From NCBI GenBank assembly GCA_045595745.1, contig JAZOBB010000031.1:1-10521 (forward strand): a stretch of DNA of 10,521 nucleotides, in the 5' to 3' direction. The stretch comes from RGIG1666 sp045595745 (GTDB taxonomy: Bacteria > Bacillota > Clostridia > UBA1381 > UBA9506). Below the pieces are notes generated by a model. The model saw nothing but the letters and a program-made list of their open reading frames with translations. It searched no databases and had not been told where the DNA came from. Positions within the stretch are counted from its first letter, which is position 1; each line of letters starts with the position of its first letter. Made by a program: the position numbers and the translations under genes. Below, piece after piece: positions 5,501-10,521 of the stretch.

Positions 5501-5745
5501 TAAACACTAGACTTTTCAATGCCGCTATGGCACGTGTGGGCCATAATCAGACCACACTTGCCGAGGCTTTAGGGATTCCACAAAGCACACTAAGCCGAAA
5601 GATTAACAACAAAATACCGCTTAAAACAGGCGAAAAAATGCGACTATGTATTTTATTAAGCATTACAAGACCAAAGACAGCAGATGCAATTTTTAACTAT
5701 GACCCCAAAAAAGATGAAAGGAGCGAAACAGATGGCATTTTATAA
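5497..5745 (+). CDS. Small XRE-type DNA-binding protein, 82 aa
   Basis: The N-terminal part (FNAAMARVGHNQTTLAEALG followed by IPQSTLSRKINNKIPLK) is a clear Cro-type HTH, and the rest resembles the DUF739-like class also seen at 3523. The GTG start at 5497 overlaps the stop of the DUF551-like gene, with AAGGAG about 9 bases upstream. The end overlaps the next small gene by 14 bases. It is the fourth separate XRE-type protein in the element, besides the HTH inside the integrase. Its place late in the early operon suggests a second-tier regulator, for example of the excisionase or rep genes downstream. Target unknown. Confidence 0.82.
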   Translation: MINTRLFNAAMARVGHNQTTLAEALGIPQSTLSRKINNKIPLKTGEKMRLCILLSITRPKTADAIFNYDPKKDERSETDGIL

Positions 5746-5893
5746 AACGTGCGAGCATTGCGGTGCTAGCCTCGACCCGGGCGAACGTTGCGACTGCAAA
5801 AAAAAAGAGAGCGACCGCAAAACAAGCGAATCACTCACAACACATATTTATTTTAACACACAGCAAATAAAAAAGCAAGCAGTAAAAGCATAA
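5732..5893 (+). CDS. Small Cys-rich, zinc-ribbon-like protein, 53 aa
   Basis: The product starts MAFYKTCEHCGASLDPGERC and has CxxC and CxC pairs within its first 25 residues, a compact zinc-binding pattern. The tail is basic and polar (KKKESDRKTSESL). ATG at 5732 is preceded by AAAGGAG; a longer in-frame start at 5684 has no ribosome site. It overlaps the previous gene by 14 bases. Similar CEHCGA.LDPGE.CDC proteins are, as I recall, frequent in clostridial phages and integrative elements, with no known role. Only one zinc site seems possible. Confidence 0.72.
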   Translation: MAFYKTCEHCGASLDPGERCDCKKKESDRKTSESLTTHIYFNTQQIKKQAVKA

Positions 5894-6049
5894 TTTTTTA
5901 ATCAGCCAAGCACACATCGGGCAGAGCTGCAGCCCATTCTTCAAAAATTACTCCAAATGTCATATTTTAGTGTGAATACTTTTTCATTATACCTATAGCG
6001 GCTCTGTTCGGTGCGTTGTTTATAACAAAATAAAAGAAAGGTGACAGAT

Positions 6050-6331
6050 ATGACAAATATAGCAGTACCAAGAATGAGAACAATCAAAGAGGCAATGCAG
6101 GAGCTTAAAGAGCTTGACCCACATACCGCTATGCGTGAGTACCACATAAGAGACCTTGTAAACAATAACAAAATACCCCACGTCAGAGCAGGGCGCAAGA
6201 TATTAGTTAATTTTGACGGACTTTTAGAGTATCTAGGACAGTCAGAGCCTAAAGAGACACTACCGGCAAACTTTGGAACGGTGCGCAGAGTAAGTCTTAA
6301 TATGCCGCCCATCAGAGCGCATGAGCTTTAA
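6050..6331 (+). CDS. Excisionase-like winged-helix DNA-binding protein
   Basis: The 93-residue protein contains RTIKEAMQELKELDPHTAMR, then EYHIRDLVNNNKIPHVRAGRKILVNFDGLLEYL. This matches the MerR-like winged-helix fold of excisionases (HTH_17 type): helix-turn-helix, then the wing around RAGRKILVN and a closing helix. Such proteins act as recombination directionality factors that bend the attachment arm with the integrase and favour excision. ATG at 6050 has AAAGGTGA at normal spacing; the upstream GTG at 6041 overlaps that ribosome site. It follows a 156-base gap with no clear consensus promoter and is closed by a terminator, so it may be expressed separately. It could instead be a simple regulator. 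Confidence 0.82.
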   Translation: MTNIAVPRMRTIKEAMQELKELDPHTAMREYHIRDLVNNNKIPHVRAGRKILVNFDGLLEYLGQSEPKETLPANFGTVRRVSLNMPPIRAHEL

Positions 6332-6351
6332 AAGCATATCAGAGCAAAAGA

Positions 6352-6388
6352 AAAAGCGCATCGAAGCTTTAAACCTCAATGCGCTTTT
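6352..6388 (+). terminator. Terminator after the excisionase-like gene
   Basis: AAAAGCGCAT (6352-6361) pairs with ATGCGCTTTT (6379-6388), a 10-bp stem ending in a short T-run. The A-run on the other arm makes it usable in both directions. It separates the early operon from rep. Confidence 0.82.
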
Positions 6389-6399
6389 CATACCGACTT

Positions 6400-6420
6400 G
6401 TGACGTATGCCGTACATCAC
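6400..6420. repeat. Imperfect inverted repeat upstream of rep
   Basis: GTGACGTA (6400-6407) and TACATCAC (6413-6420) are inverted with one mismatch and a 5-base spacer, followed by an AT-rich stretch. It may be a binding site for Rep or a regulator. Confidence 0.4.
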
Positions 6421-6450
6421 ATTTTTAATTATAGCATACCAGGCTAAATA

Positions 6451-6505
6451 AATCAAGCATAATATGAAAAAATAAAGCGGTGCAAGTCCGCTTTACTGCT
6501 TGATT
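6451..6505. other. Nested inverted repeat, candidate rolling-circle origin
   Basis: The outer arms AATCAAGCA (6451-6459) and TGCTTGATT (6497-6505) are perfect complements. Inside them TAAAGCGG (6473-6480) and CCGCTTTA (6488-6495) form a second perfect stem with the 7-base loop TGCAAGT. It lies 45 bases before the start of the HUH Rep. Double-strand origins of rolling-circle replicons usually are such hairpins, nicked in a loop. It is not followed by a T-run, so it is not a plain terminator. Control of rep translation is an alternative. Confidence 0.5.
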
Positions 6506-6550
6506 AGGATATTAACTTACCGACAAAATCAACACCAAAGAGGACACAAA

Positions 6551-7318
6551 ATGCCGTACATAAAAAAGACAATAAAAGCAGGTCAGACAATCGAAGTGCA
6601 AAAATATTATTCCTCACGTTATAAGCGCAAGGATATAGAACGAGGCAAGAGAACTAAGCCGACACCGCTTGAAATGGAAAAGATAAACGAAAAGAGAGCC
6701 GCCGACCGATTAAGGCAGCTTATAAATGCAAATTTTGGCGAAAAAGATATACACCTTGTATTAACCTATAAACGAGAGAACAGACACGACCCTGAACAAG
6801 CCAAAAAAGACCTTGAAAAATTCCTGAGGAAAGCAAGGGCGCACTATAAGGCAAATAATAACGTTTTAAAATACATAGCGGTTACAGAGTACAAAAACAA
6901 GGCAATACATCATCATATAATTGTTAATTGTTCAGACGTTCGGGAGCTTTTGCCATTCTGGGAGCACGGATATATTCGCCCCTCATACTTAGACAACAGA
7001 GGTGACCACAGCGCAATCGCTGAGTATTTCATAAAAGAGACTTGCAAAACGTTCCGCACGGCAAATGCATCACATAAAAAAAGATGGTGCGCAAGCAAGA
7101 ACTTAATACAGCCGGAAATAAAGATCGAAATAGTATCAGCTGAATCGTGGCGAAAAGAGCCGAAAGCTCCTAAAGGCTATCAGCTTATAAAAGGCAGCTT
7201 AGAGGAAGGACTGCACGAGGTAACCGGCTACCCATACATAAAATACAGACTGATAAAAATTGACGATAAGAGAGGTAAGGACCATGCAAAGAAGAAAAAG
7301 CGCAAAAAGAATGAATAA
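6551..7318 (+). CDS. rep: HUH-type rolling-circle replication initiator
   Basis: The 255-residue protein has the three ordered motifs of rolling-circle Rep endonucleases: motif I IHLVLTYK (67-74), motif II IHHHIIV (119-125) with metal-binding H120 and H122, and motif III IAEYFIKE (156-163) with catalytic Y159 and K162. It would nick the origin, join covalently to the 5' end and start strand displacement, letting the excised circle replicate. Both termini are very basic (KKKKRKKNE at the end). ATG at 6551 has AGAGGA upstream; the in-frame TTG at 6500 lies inside the upstream inverted repeat. The gene overlaps the LysM gene by 35 bases. A single catalytic Tyr resembles plasmid-type and single-stranded-phage-like Reps. 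Use as a mobilisation relaxase is possible but unproven. Confidence 0.87.
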   Translation: MPYIKKTIKAGQTIEVQKYYSSRYKRKDIERGKRTKPTPLEMEKINEKRAADRLRQLINANFGEKDIHLVLTYKRENRHDPEQAKKDLEKFLRKARAHYKANNNVLKYIAVTEYKNKAIHHHIIVNCSDVRELLPFWEHGYIRPSYLDNRGDHSAIAEYFIKETCKTFRTANASHKKRWCASKNLIQPEIKIEIVSAESWRKEPKAPKGYQLIKGSLEEGLHEVTGYPYIKYRLIKIDDKRGKDHAKKKKRKKNE

Positions 7319-7568
7319 AACCGCTATTTTTATAATTACTCTGCTTATGCTCGCCCTGATGAGCTGCCGATGCGCAACTAGACCGGAGCTTGTGCCGGTA
7401 CAATACACAGTTGTAAAAGGCGATACCTTAGACGGATTATATTATAAATACGGTGCCGGCAACCTTGAAAAATGGCGGTACGAAGTTAAACGGCTTAACA
7501 ATATGGAATATAGCGGTTTACATATAGGCGAAAGCATTGTTATTTTAGCGCAAAAGAAAGGGAACTAA
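7284..7568 (+). CDS. LysM-domain lipoprotein-like small protein
   Basis: A 94-residue protein with a basic N-terminus, a hydrophobic segment (14-26) and a lipobox-like LMSC ending at C28, so it is probably exported and lipid-anchored. A LysM-like domain follows (40-88: VQYTVVKGDTLDGLYYKYGA and on to IGESIVIL), which in this fold binds peptidoglycan. ATG at 7284 is preceded by GAGAGGTAAGG; a later start at 7308 would shorten the positive end but has no ribosome site. It starts inside the rep gene in another frame, so the two are probably one transcript. A surface protein directly after Rep is unexpected. It could alter the envelope for transfer or for superinfection exclusion, but no function can be assigned. 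Confidence 0.8.
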   Translation: MQRRKSAKRMNKTAIFIITLLMLALMSCRCATRPELVPVQYTVVKGDTLDGLYYKYGAGNLEKWRYEVKRLNNMEYSGLHIGESIVILAQKKGN

Positions 7569-7590
7569 GCAGCTGCCCAGTCCCCAAAGA

Positions 7591-7619
7591 TTGATATTAT
7601 ATGACGATTAAATTATATC
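7591..7619 (+). promoter_or_regulatory. Possible promoter of the sigma-factor gene
   Basis: TTGATA (7591-7596) and TATATC (7614-7619) are 17 bases apart and 22 bases before the start codon. The boxes are close to consensus but unconfirmed. Confidence 0.5.
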
Positions 7620-7640
7620 ACTTTTTAGGGGGCAAAGTCA

Positions 7641-8360
7641 ATGCAAAGTAATGAGGAACTTGTTATATATGCAAAACAAAACGACCTTGCGGCTTTAGAT
7701 GCGCTCTGGAAGAACAATAGCGGTTTAATATTCAGGCTGTGTATTCCGTATGCAAATGACCGCCGACCAATCGAGGACTTAATGCAAGAGGCATATTTTG
7801 GAATTGTAGCAGCCGTTAAAGCCTTTGAGCCGAAAGAGAATATAAAATTTACAACTTATCTGACAAATTCGGTTAAATGGCATTTAATACGGCGCATAAA
7901 GCAAGATAAAAACAGTAAGGACCTTTGTATTTTAGACAGTCCGGTAAATAAATCACAGCCAGAGGGCGCAAGTGTCGGCGAACTGCTAGCAGATGCTGCA
8001 GCAGAATACACAGAGGATATAAACAGCATAGTTGACACTCAAAGCCTTTACGGCGAAGTAAAGCGCATTTTATATCAGAGCTACGACAACGAGACCGCCG
8101 AAAGCTATTATAAAATTATTTGCTTGTATTTTTACCACAATGCAACGTATAAGAAAATAGCGGATATTATGAGTTGCAGCATAAATGACGTGCAATATAC
8201 AATTAACCGCATATTGCGCTTGTTAAGACTTCCGCACAATAAAAAGCTGTACGGCATCAGAGACGATATAATTGCCCTGGCACATAGGCACGTAGGAATT
8301 AAAGAGTTTAAGGCAACCTCTACAAGCTCAACAGAAAAAGCGGTTATAAATTCGATTTAA
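7641..8360 (+). CDS. Sigma-70-family RNA polymerase sigma factor
   Basis: The 239-residue protein has sigma region 2 at about 25-86 (IEDLMQEAYFGIVAAVKAFE and KFTTYLTNSVKWHLIRRIKQ, the -10 recognition and core-binding part) and a region-4-like HTH at 155-197 (YHNATYKKIADIMSCSINDV). Region 3 is short, and a Ser/Thr-rich tail follows residue 222. ATG at 7641 has AGGGGG 8 bases upstream. Such factors occur in clostridial mobile elements and can direct polymerase to the element's own promoters. Candidates lie in the gaps with no vegetative consensus, for example 5894-6049 and 6389-6550. Region 4 (SCSINDVQYTINRILRLLR) is fairly divergent, so it might recognise unusual promoters. It is the last gene before the right end. 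Confidence 0.88.
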   Translation: MQSNEELVIYAKQNDLAALDALWKNNSGLIFRLCIPYANDRRPIEDLMQEAYFGIVAAVKAFEPKENIKFTTYLTNSVKWHLIRRIKQDKNSKDLCILDSPVNKSQPEGASVGELLADAAAEYTEDINSIVDTQSLYGEVKRILYQSYDNETAESYYKIICLYFYHNATYKKIADIMSCSINDVQYTINRILRLLRLPHNKKLYGIRDDIIALAHRHVGIKEFKATSTSSTEKAVINSI

Positions 8361-8389
8361 CAAATATACAAAAAAGTACATCGTAAAAA

Positions 8390-8434
8390 ACGCGCACGTT
8401 GTGCGGTCGCGCGTGAAAAACGTCACCGGTGACG
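8390..8434. repeat. GC-rich palindrome cluster
   Basis: In an AT-rich setting, ACGCGC (8390-8395) and GCGCGT (8409-8414) flank a region where CGCAC (8393-8397) and GTGCG (8401-8405) are also inverted. After an A-run follows the perfect 14-base palindrome CGTCACCGGTGACG (8421-8434). It could be a transfer or single-strand origin, or a protein-binding site; there is no T-run typical of a terminator directly after it. Confidence 0.6.
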
Positions 8435-8654
8435 GATTCGGAGCTTTATTTTTTAGTTTTAACGGCTTTTAGATATTCAAGATGCAAAGAGATACTAATA
8501 AAAAAGCTGAAAGCGAACACAAAAGAAAATACGCAACAAAAAACGGCTTTTTTTCAGCCGATTAAATCGGACAAATCGGACACCTAAAAAAAGAATAGGA
8601 ATTATAGCGGATAAGGTAGAGCCTTGTCTGCTATTTTTTTGCTCATAATCAAAA

Positions 8655-8676
8655 AATAATTCAACAATAATTCAAC
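8655..8676. repeat. Right integrase arm-type sites (tandem 11-mers)
   Basis: AATAATTCAAC occurs at 8655-8665 and 8666-8676, exactly as at 209-230, and a degenerate third copy (AAATTCAAC) follows near 8686-8694. The pair lies about 127 bases inside the right attachment site, while the left pair is about 68 bases inside its site. Asymmetric arms are normal for integrase systems. Confidence 0.75.
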
Positions 8677-8719
8677 TTTTTTATAAAATTCAACAATTTT
8701 ATTACATAAATTACCAAAT

Positions 8720-8751
8720 AAAAATAAAATAAAAACCGCACAAATTGCGGT
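8720..8751 (-). terminator. Inward-facing terminator at the right end
   Basis: On the minus strand ACCGCA (8751-8746) pairs with TGCGGT (8740-8735) across a 5-base loop, followed by a T-rich tract (TTTTTATTTTATTTTT). It would stop leftward transcription entering the element from the right flank. Confidence 0.7.
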
Positions 8752-8803
8752 ATAAAGGCATTTTACAAAAAATAATAAAAGATACAAAAAGAAAAAAGCC
8801 GCA

Positions 8804-8849
8804 CTCATAACCCGAAGGTCGGTGGTTCAAATCCGCCTCCCGCAACCAA
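8804..8849 (+). repeat. attR: right attachment repeat, displaced tRNA 3' half
   Basis: Exact copy of 96-141. It is the original 3' half of the tRNA-fMet gene (anticodon loop to CCA), now cut off from its promoter and 5' half. It is not a functional tRNA. Confidence 0.95.
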
Positions 8850-8874
8850 GTCGCAGCAAACTACGCTGCAATCA

Positions 8875-8904
8875 AAATGACCACTTTATAAGTGGTCATT
8901 TTTT
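8875..8904 (+). terminator. Original terminator of the tRNA-fMet gene
   Basis: AAATGACCACTT (8875-8886) pairs with AAGTGGTCATTT (8890-8901), a perfect 12-bp stem with a 3-base loop and a T-run. It lies 26 bases after the displaced tRNA 3' end, where the uninterrupted gene would have ended. Confidence 0.88.
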
Positions 8905-8922
8905 ATATGCTCCGTTGCTGCT

Positions 8923-9062
8923 CCTTTTTCGCAAAAAGGCACACTCGGCTCGTCTGTTCGGTTGCAGGCACCCTCACGACGACTCGCTGTCGCTATCACC
9001 TTTTTGCGAGAGTGCCTTTGGCACATATTGTATCTATCGCAGATAGGTGCTTTTTGTTTTTA
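8923..9062 (+). other. Structured intergenic segment ending in a terminator
   Basis: CCTTTTT-CGC-AAAAAGG (8923-8939) is a perfect hairpin. CGCAAAAAGG (8930-8939) is also complementary to CCTTTTTGCG (8999-9008), and AAAGGCACACTC (8935-8946) to GAGAGTGCCTTT (9008-9019) with one mismatch, so alternative folds compete. It closes with GCAC...GTGC and TATCT...AGATA stems (9021-9050) and TTTTTGTTTTT. It could be a small RNA, a dispersed intergenic repeat or nested terminators; no gene family is recognised. Confidence 0.45.
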
Positions 9063-9195
9063 AGATGCAGAAACGGATATTACGTAACTTTCTTGTTGTT
9101 ATTAGACTGACGATAAGGTTATGCTTTGGGATAATATGACAAGCATTAGCCCAATGTGTAAAAATTTGAAAGTAACAGATTGGAATTAAATTATT

Positions 9196-9237
9196 ATTGC
9201 TCCTGTCTGGCAGATAAAGCTGTCAGATAGGAGCAAT
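9196..9237. terminator. Terminator overlapping the end of the AraC-type gene
   Basis: ATTGCTCCT (9196-9204) and AGGAGCAAT (9229-9237) form a 9-bp stem continued by TCTG/CAGA and CAG/CTG. The AraC-type stop codon (9223-9225) is inside it. T-richness is only moderate on both sides. Confidence 0.65.
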
Positions 9238-10011
9238 TGTTTTATTATTCTCAAAGTCATAGTCATAAACATATTTTGACGGCGATATGCCCATTACCTT
9301 TTTAAACTCGACTGAAAAATGTTTATAGTCATTATATCCGCACAAGGATGAGATTTCTTCTAATGTGTGGTATCCCGCAATTATGAGAGATGCGGCATAT
9401 TTTATGCGGTGGTTTATAACATACTGCTTTGGTGATATATTAAATTTTTGCTTAAAAAGCTTTCTGAAATAGGTGTCGCTCATAAACGATTTTTTTGCCG
9501 CTGTTTTTAAAGAAAAATCTTTGTTTAAACAGTTCTCTTCTATATATTTAATTGATAAACCGATTTTTGCATCGCTTGCATATGTTTTTTTATTATCCTT
9601 ATAAAGCTCGGCAAAAATAAGATTTAATAAAGATGCGGCTTCATGCTTGTAAGAATCGGCTTTTTTGTTCCAGCAATTTAAAATATTCTCAAAAAGAGCC
9701 TGATATTTTTTAAAATCTTCAGGAACAAATTTTTGAATCTCGCTTGTGTGATAGTTAAAGGTTTTAAAATGAACAACTATCATTTTATCTCGTTTGGTTG
9801 TTCTTATATAGTCGGTGGCTGCCGGAAAAAAACCAATGGAATGGTCTTTAAATTCTATTTCGTTTTCTTTATATTTAATTATTGTATCAGCTTCAATCCT
9901 GAAAGAAAGAGCATCAAAATTGCGTTTAAAGTTATGCAAGTTTAAGTTTTGCTGGTCAAAATAGAATACATCTAAAATCTGAAAGGGTATGCTTTCTTGC
10001 TCGAAAATCAT
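9223..10011 (-). CDS. AraC-family transcriptional regulator
   Basis: The C-terminal 100 residues carry the two HTH motifs of AraC/XylS proteins (LKTAAKKSFMSDTYFRKLFK, and LEEISSLCGYNDYKHFSVEF followed by KKVMGISPSKY). The N-terminal 160 residues look like a cupin-type ligand-binding domain. The GTG at 10020 overlaps the AGGAGGTG ribosome site, so ATG at 10011 (262 aa, MIFEQESIPF) is the better start. It lies outside the element and is divergent from a xylanase-like gene. AraC-type proteins in such positions usually sense a sugar and activate the neighbouring glycan-use gene; that link is inferred. Its promoter is seen at 10037-10065. Confidence 0.92.
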   Translation of the reverse strand: MIFEQESIPFQILDVFYFDQQNLNLHNFKRNFDALSFRIEADTIIKYKENEIEFKDHSIGFFPAATDYIRTTKRDKMIVVHFKTFNYHTSEIQKFVPEDFKKYQALFENILNCWNKKADSYKHEAASLLNLIFAELYKDNKKTYASDAKIGLSIKYIEENCLNKDFSLKTAAKKSFMSDTYFRKLFKQKFNISPKQYVINHRIKYAASLIIAGYHTLEEISSLCGYNDYKHFSVEFKKVMGISPSKYVYDYDFENNKTIAPI

Positions 10012-10036
10012 AACAAACACCTCCTATATTTAAAAA

Positions 10037-10065
10037 ATATTAGCATATTTGTTTCGAAAAGTCAA
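10037..10065 (-). promoter_or_regulatory. Promoter of the AraC-type gene
   Basis: On the minus strand, TTGACT (10065-10060) and TAATAT (10042-10037) are separated by 17 bases, with transcription starting near 10030. Confidence 0.7.
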
Positions 10066-10119
10066 CTTTTTTAAACGTTTTATTGGTGGATATATTAAAA
10101 TATAATGATATACTTAAAG

Positions 10120-10125
10120 TATAAT
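10120..10125 (+). promoter_or_regulatory. -10 box of the xylanase-like gene, no -35 box
   Basis: TATAAT at 10120-10125 lies 20 bases before the start codon. The position 17 bases upstream (10097-10102, AAAATA) has no -35 similarity, as expected for a promoter that needs an activator such as the divergent AraC-type protein. Confidence 0.45.
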
Positions 10126-10145
10126 TTGCAAGAGGTGAAGCTGTT

Positions 10146-10521
10146 ATGTCAGACAGAAGAAAAGTTTTGGCATTATTTGAAGAACAAAAAGGCTATATGA
10201 ACGAAAGAATAAAAGACGGCATCGAAAAGTATAGAAAGGGCGACGCTAAAATTGTTGTAAAAGGTGCAGACGGTGCTCCTGTTCGTAACGCTAAAGTGAG
10301 TGTAAAACAAACGAATCACGAGTTTAAATTCGGTGCAAATCTTTTTATGCTAGATGAATTCGAAACTGCAGAAAAAAATGAAAAGCACAACAAGGCATTT
10401 TCTGATGTTTTTAATATGGCAACTCTTCCGTTTTACTGGAATGCAAACGAGCCAAAAAAAGGTCAGAAAAGATACGATAAAAACAGCGAAAAAATGTATC
10501 GCAGACCAACAATAGATTTAT
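10146..10521 (+). CDS. GH10 xylanase-like protein, N-terminal part
   Basis: Reads MSDRRKVLALFEEQKGYMNE... and remains open to the window end (125 codons). ATG at 10146 has AGAGGTG 8 bases upstream. About residues 30-55 (IVVKGADGAPVRNAKVSVKQ) look like a small beta-rich leader. HEFKFGANLFMLDEF (58-72) and FNMATLPFYWNANEPKKGQ (89-107) match the start of the GH10 barrel, with its FGxN, the FNxxTxxNxxKW-like strand and the W-N-x-x-E-P-x-x-G segment. No signal peptide, so probably intracellular, acting on imported xylo-oligosaccharides. The catalytic Glu residues lie beyond the window, so activity cannot be judged. Confidence 0.8.
   Translation, partial: MSDRRKVLALFEEQKGYMNERIKDGIEKYRKGDAKIVVKGADGAPVRNAKVSVKQTNHEFKFGANLFMLDEFETAEKNEKHNKAFSDVFNMATLPFYWNANEPKKGQKRYDKNSEKMYRRPTIDL

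Larger units (their letters stand above)
8361..8803. other. Non-coding right end of the element
   Basis: No convincing gene lies in these 443 bases. They hold a GC-rich palindrome cluster (8390-8434), a small hairpin CGGCT/AGCCG (8544-8560), a tandem 9-mer AAATCGGAC (8564-8572 and 8573-8581), integrase arm-type repeats (8655-8676) and an inward-facing terminator (8720-8751). Only a low-complexity hydrophobic reading frame exists on the minus strand, and it runs out of the attachment site. Confidence 0.7.
8850..9222. other. Non-coding right flank with structured DNA
   Basis: No credible gene in these 373 bases. They hold the displaced tRNA terminator, a structured GC-richer segment (8923-9062) and a terminator overlapping the end of the AraC-type gene. 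Short plus-strand reading frames here have no ribosome site and encode no recognisable pattern. Confidence 0.7.

Noticed and set aside
6460..6500. Rho-independent terminator before rep
   Set aside because: The stems are perfect but no T-run follows on either strand; a replication origin or a regulatory hairpin fits better.
8602..8808. 68-codon hydrophobic minus-strand reading frame at the right end
   Set aside because: It is Phe/Leu-rich because of poly-A/T DNA, overlaps the arm-type repeats and terminator, and starts inside the attachment repeat.
8804..8849. Second tRNA gene
   Set aside because: Only the 3' part is present, with no 5' acceptor strand, D-arm or promoter; it is the displaced half created by integration.
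8822..9110. Two short plus-strand reading frames after attR
   Set aside because: They run through the tRNA fragment, the terminator and the structured segment, without ribosome sites or plausible protein composition.

Overview
The window is AT-rich, low-GC Gram-positive DNA, most likely from a gut or rumen Clostridia. Strong AGGAGG-type ribosome sites, GTG and TTG starts, TTGACA-17-TATAAT promoters and a flanking xylanase-like gene all fit that. Most of it is one complete integrated mobile element of about 8.7 kb sitting in the gene for the initiator tRNA (fMet).

Boundaries. An intact initiator tRNA gene with its own consensus promoter lies at 64-140. Its last 45 bases plus one more (96-141) recur perfectly at 8804-8849. 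These copies are the left and right attachment sites. The element replaced the 3' half of the tRNA with its own copy, brought a new terminator (144-187), and pushed the original 3' half and the original tRNA terminator (8875-8904) to the far side.

Left part of the element, minus strand (243-3361). It holds a tyrosine integrase with an XRE-type helix-turn-helix inserted in its core-binding domain. Next is a complete type III toxin-antitoxin module of the CptIN kind: promoter, two-repeat pseudoknot antitoxin RNA, attenuating terminator, toxin. Then come two XRE repressors, one with two HTH domains, that share a duplicated C-terminal tail. At 3380-3525 a divergent control region carries two back-to-back consensus promoters and three matching TTCC-N6-GGAA operators, laid out like a phage lysogeny switch.

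Right part, plus strand (3523-8360). It runs: a small Cro-like protein, an XRE relic, two unrecognised proteins, an ImmA/IrrE-type metallopeptidase (probable anti-repressor), a DUF551-like protein, another small HTH protein, and a small Cys-rich protein, several joined by 4-base overlaps. After that come an excisionase-like protein, a rolling-circle HUH replication initiator preceded by a nested inverted repeat that could be its origin, a LysM lipoprotein-like protein and a sigma-70-family factor. The right end (8361-8803) is non-coding and holds GC-rich palindromes, a second set of integrase arm-type repeats (8655-8676, matching 209-230) and a terminator facing inward.

The gene set (integration and excision, lysogeny-type control, peptidase induction, rolling-circle replication, TA stabilisation, own sigma factor) without capsid, packaging, Zot or type IV secretion genes suggests an integrative mobilizable element or phage-satellite-like element, not a full prophage or ICE.

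Right flank (8850-10521). A structured non-coding stretch with terminators is followed by an AraC-family regulator (minus strand) divergent from the start of a GH10 xylanase-like gene cut by the window end. This is probably the chromosomal neighbourhood originally next to the tRNA gene.
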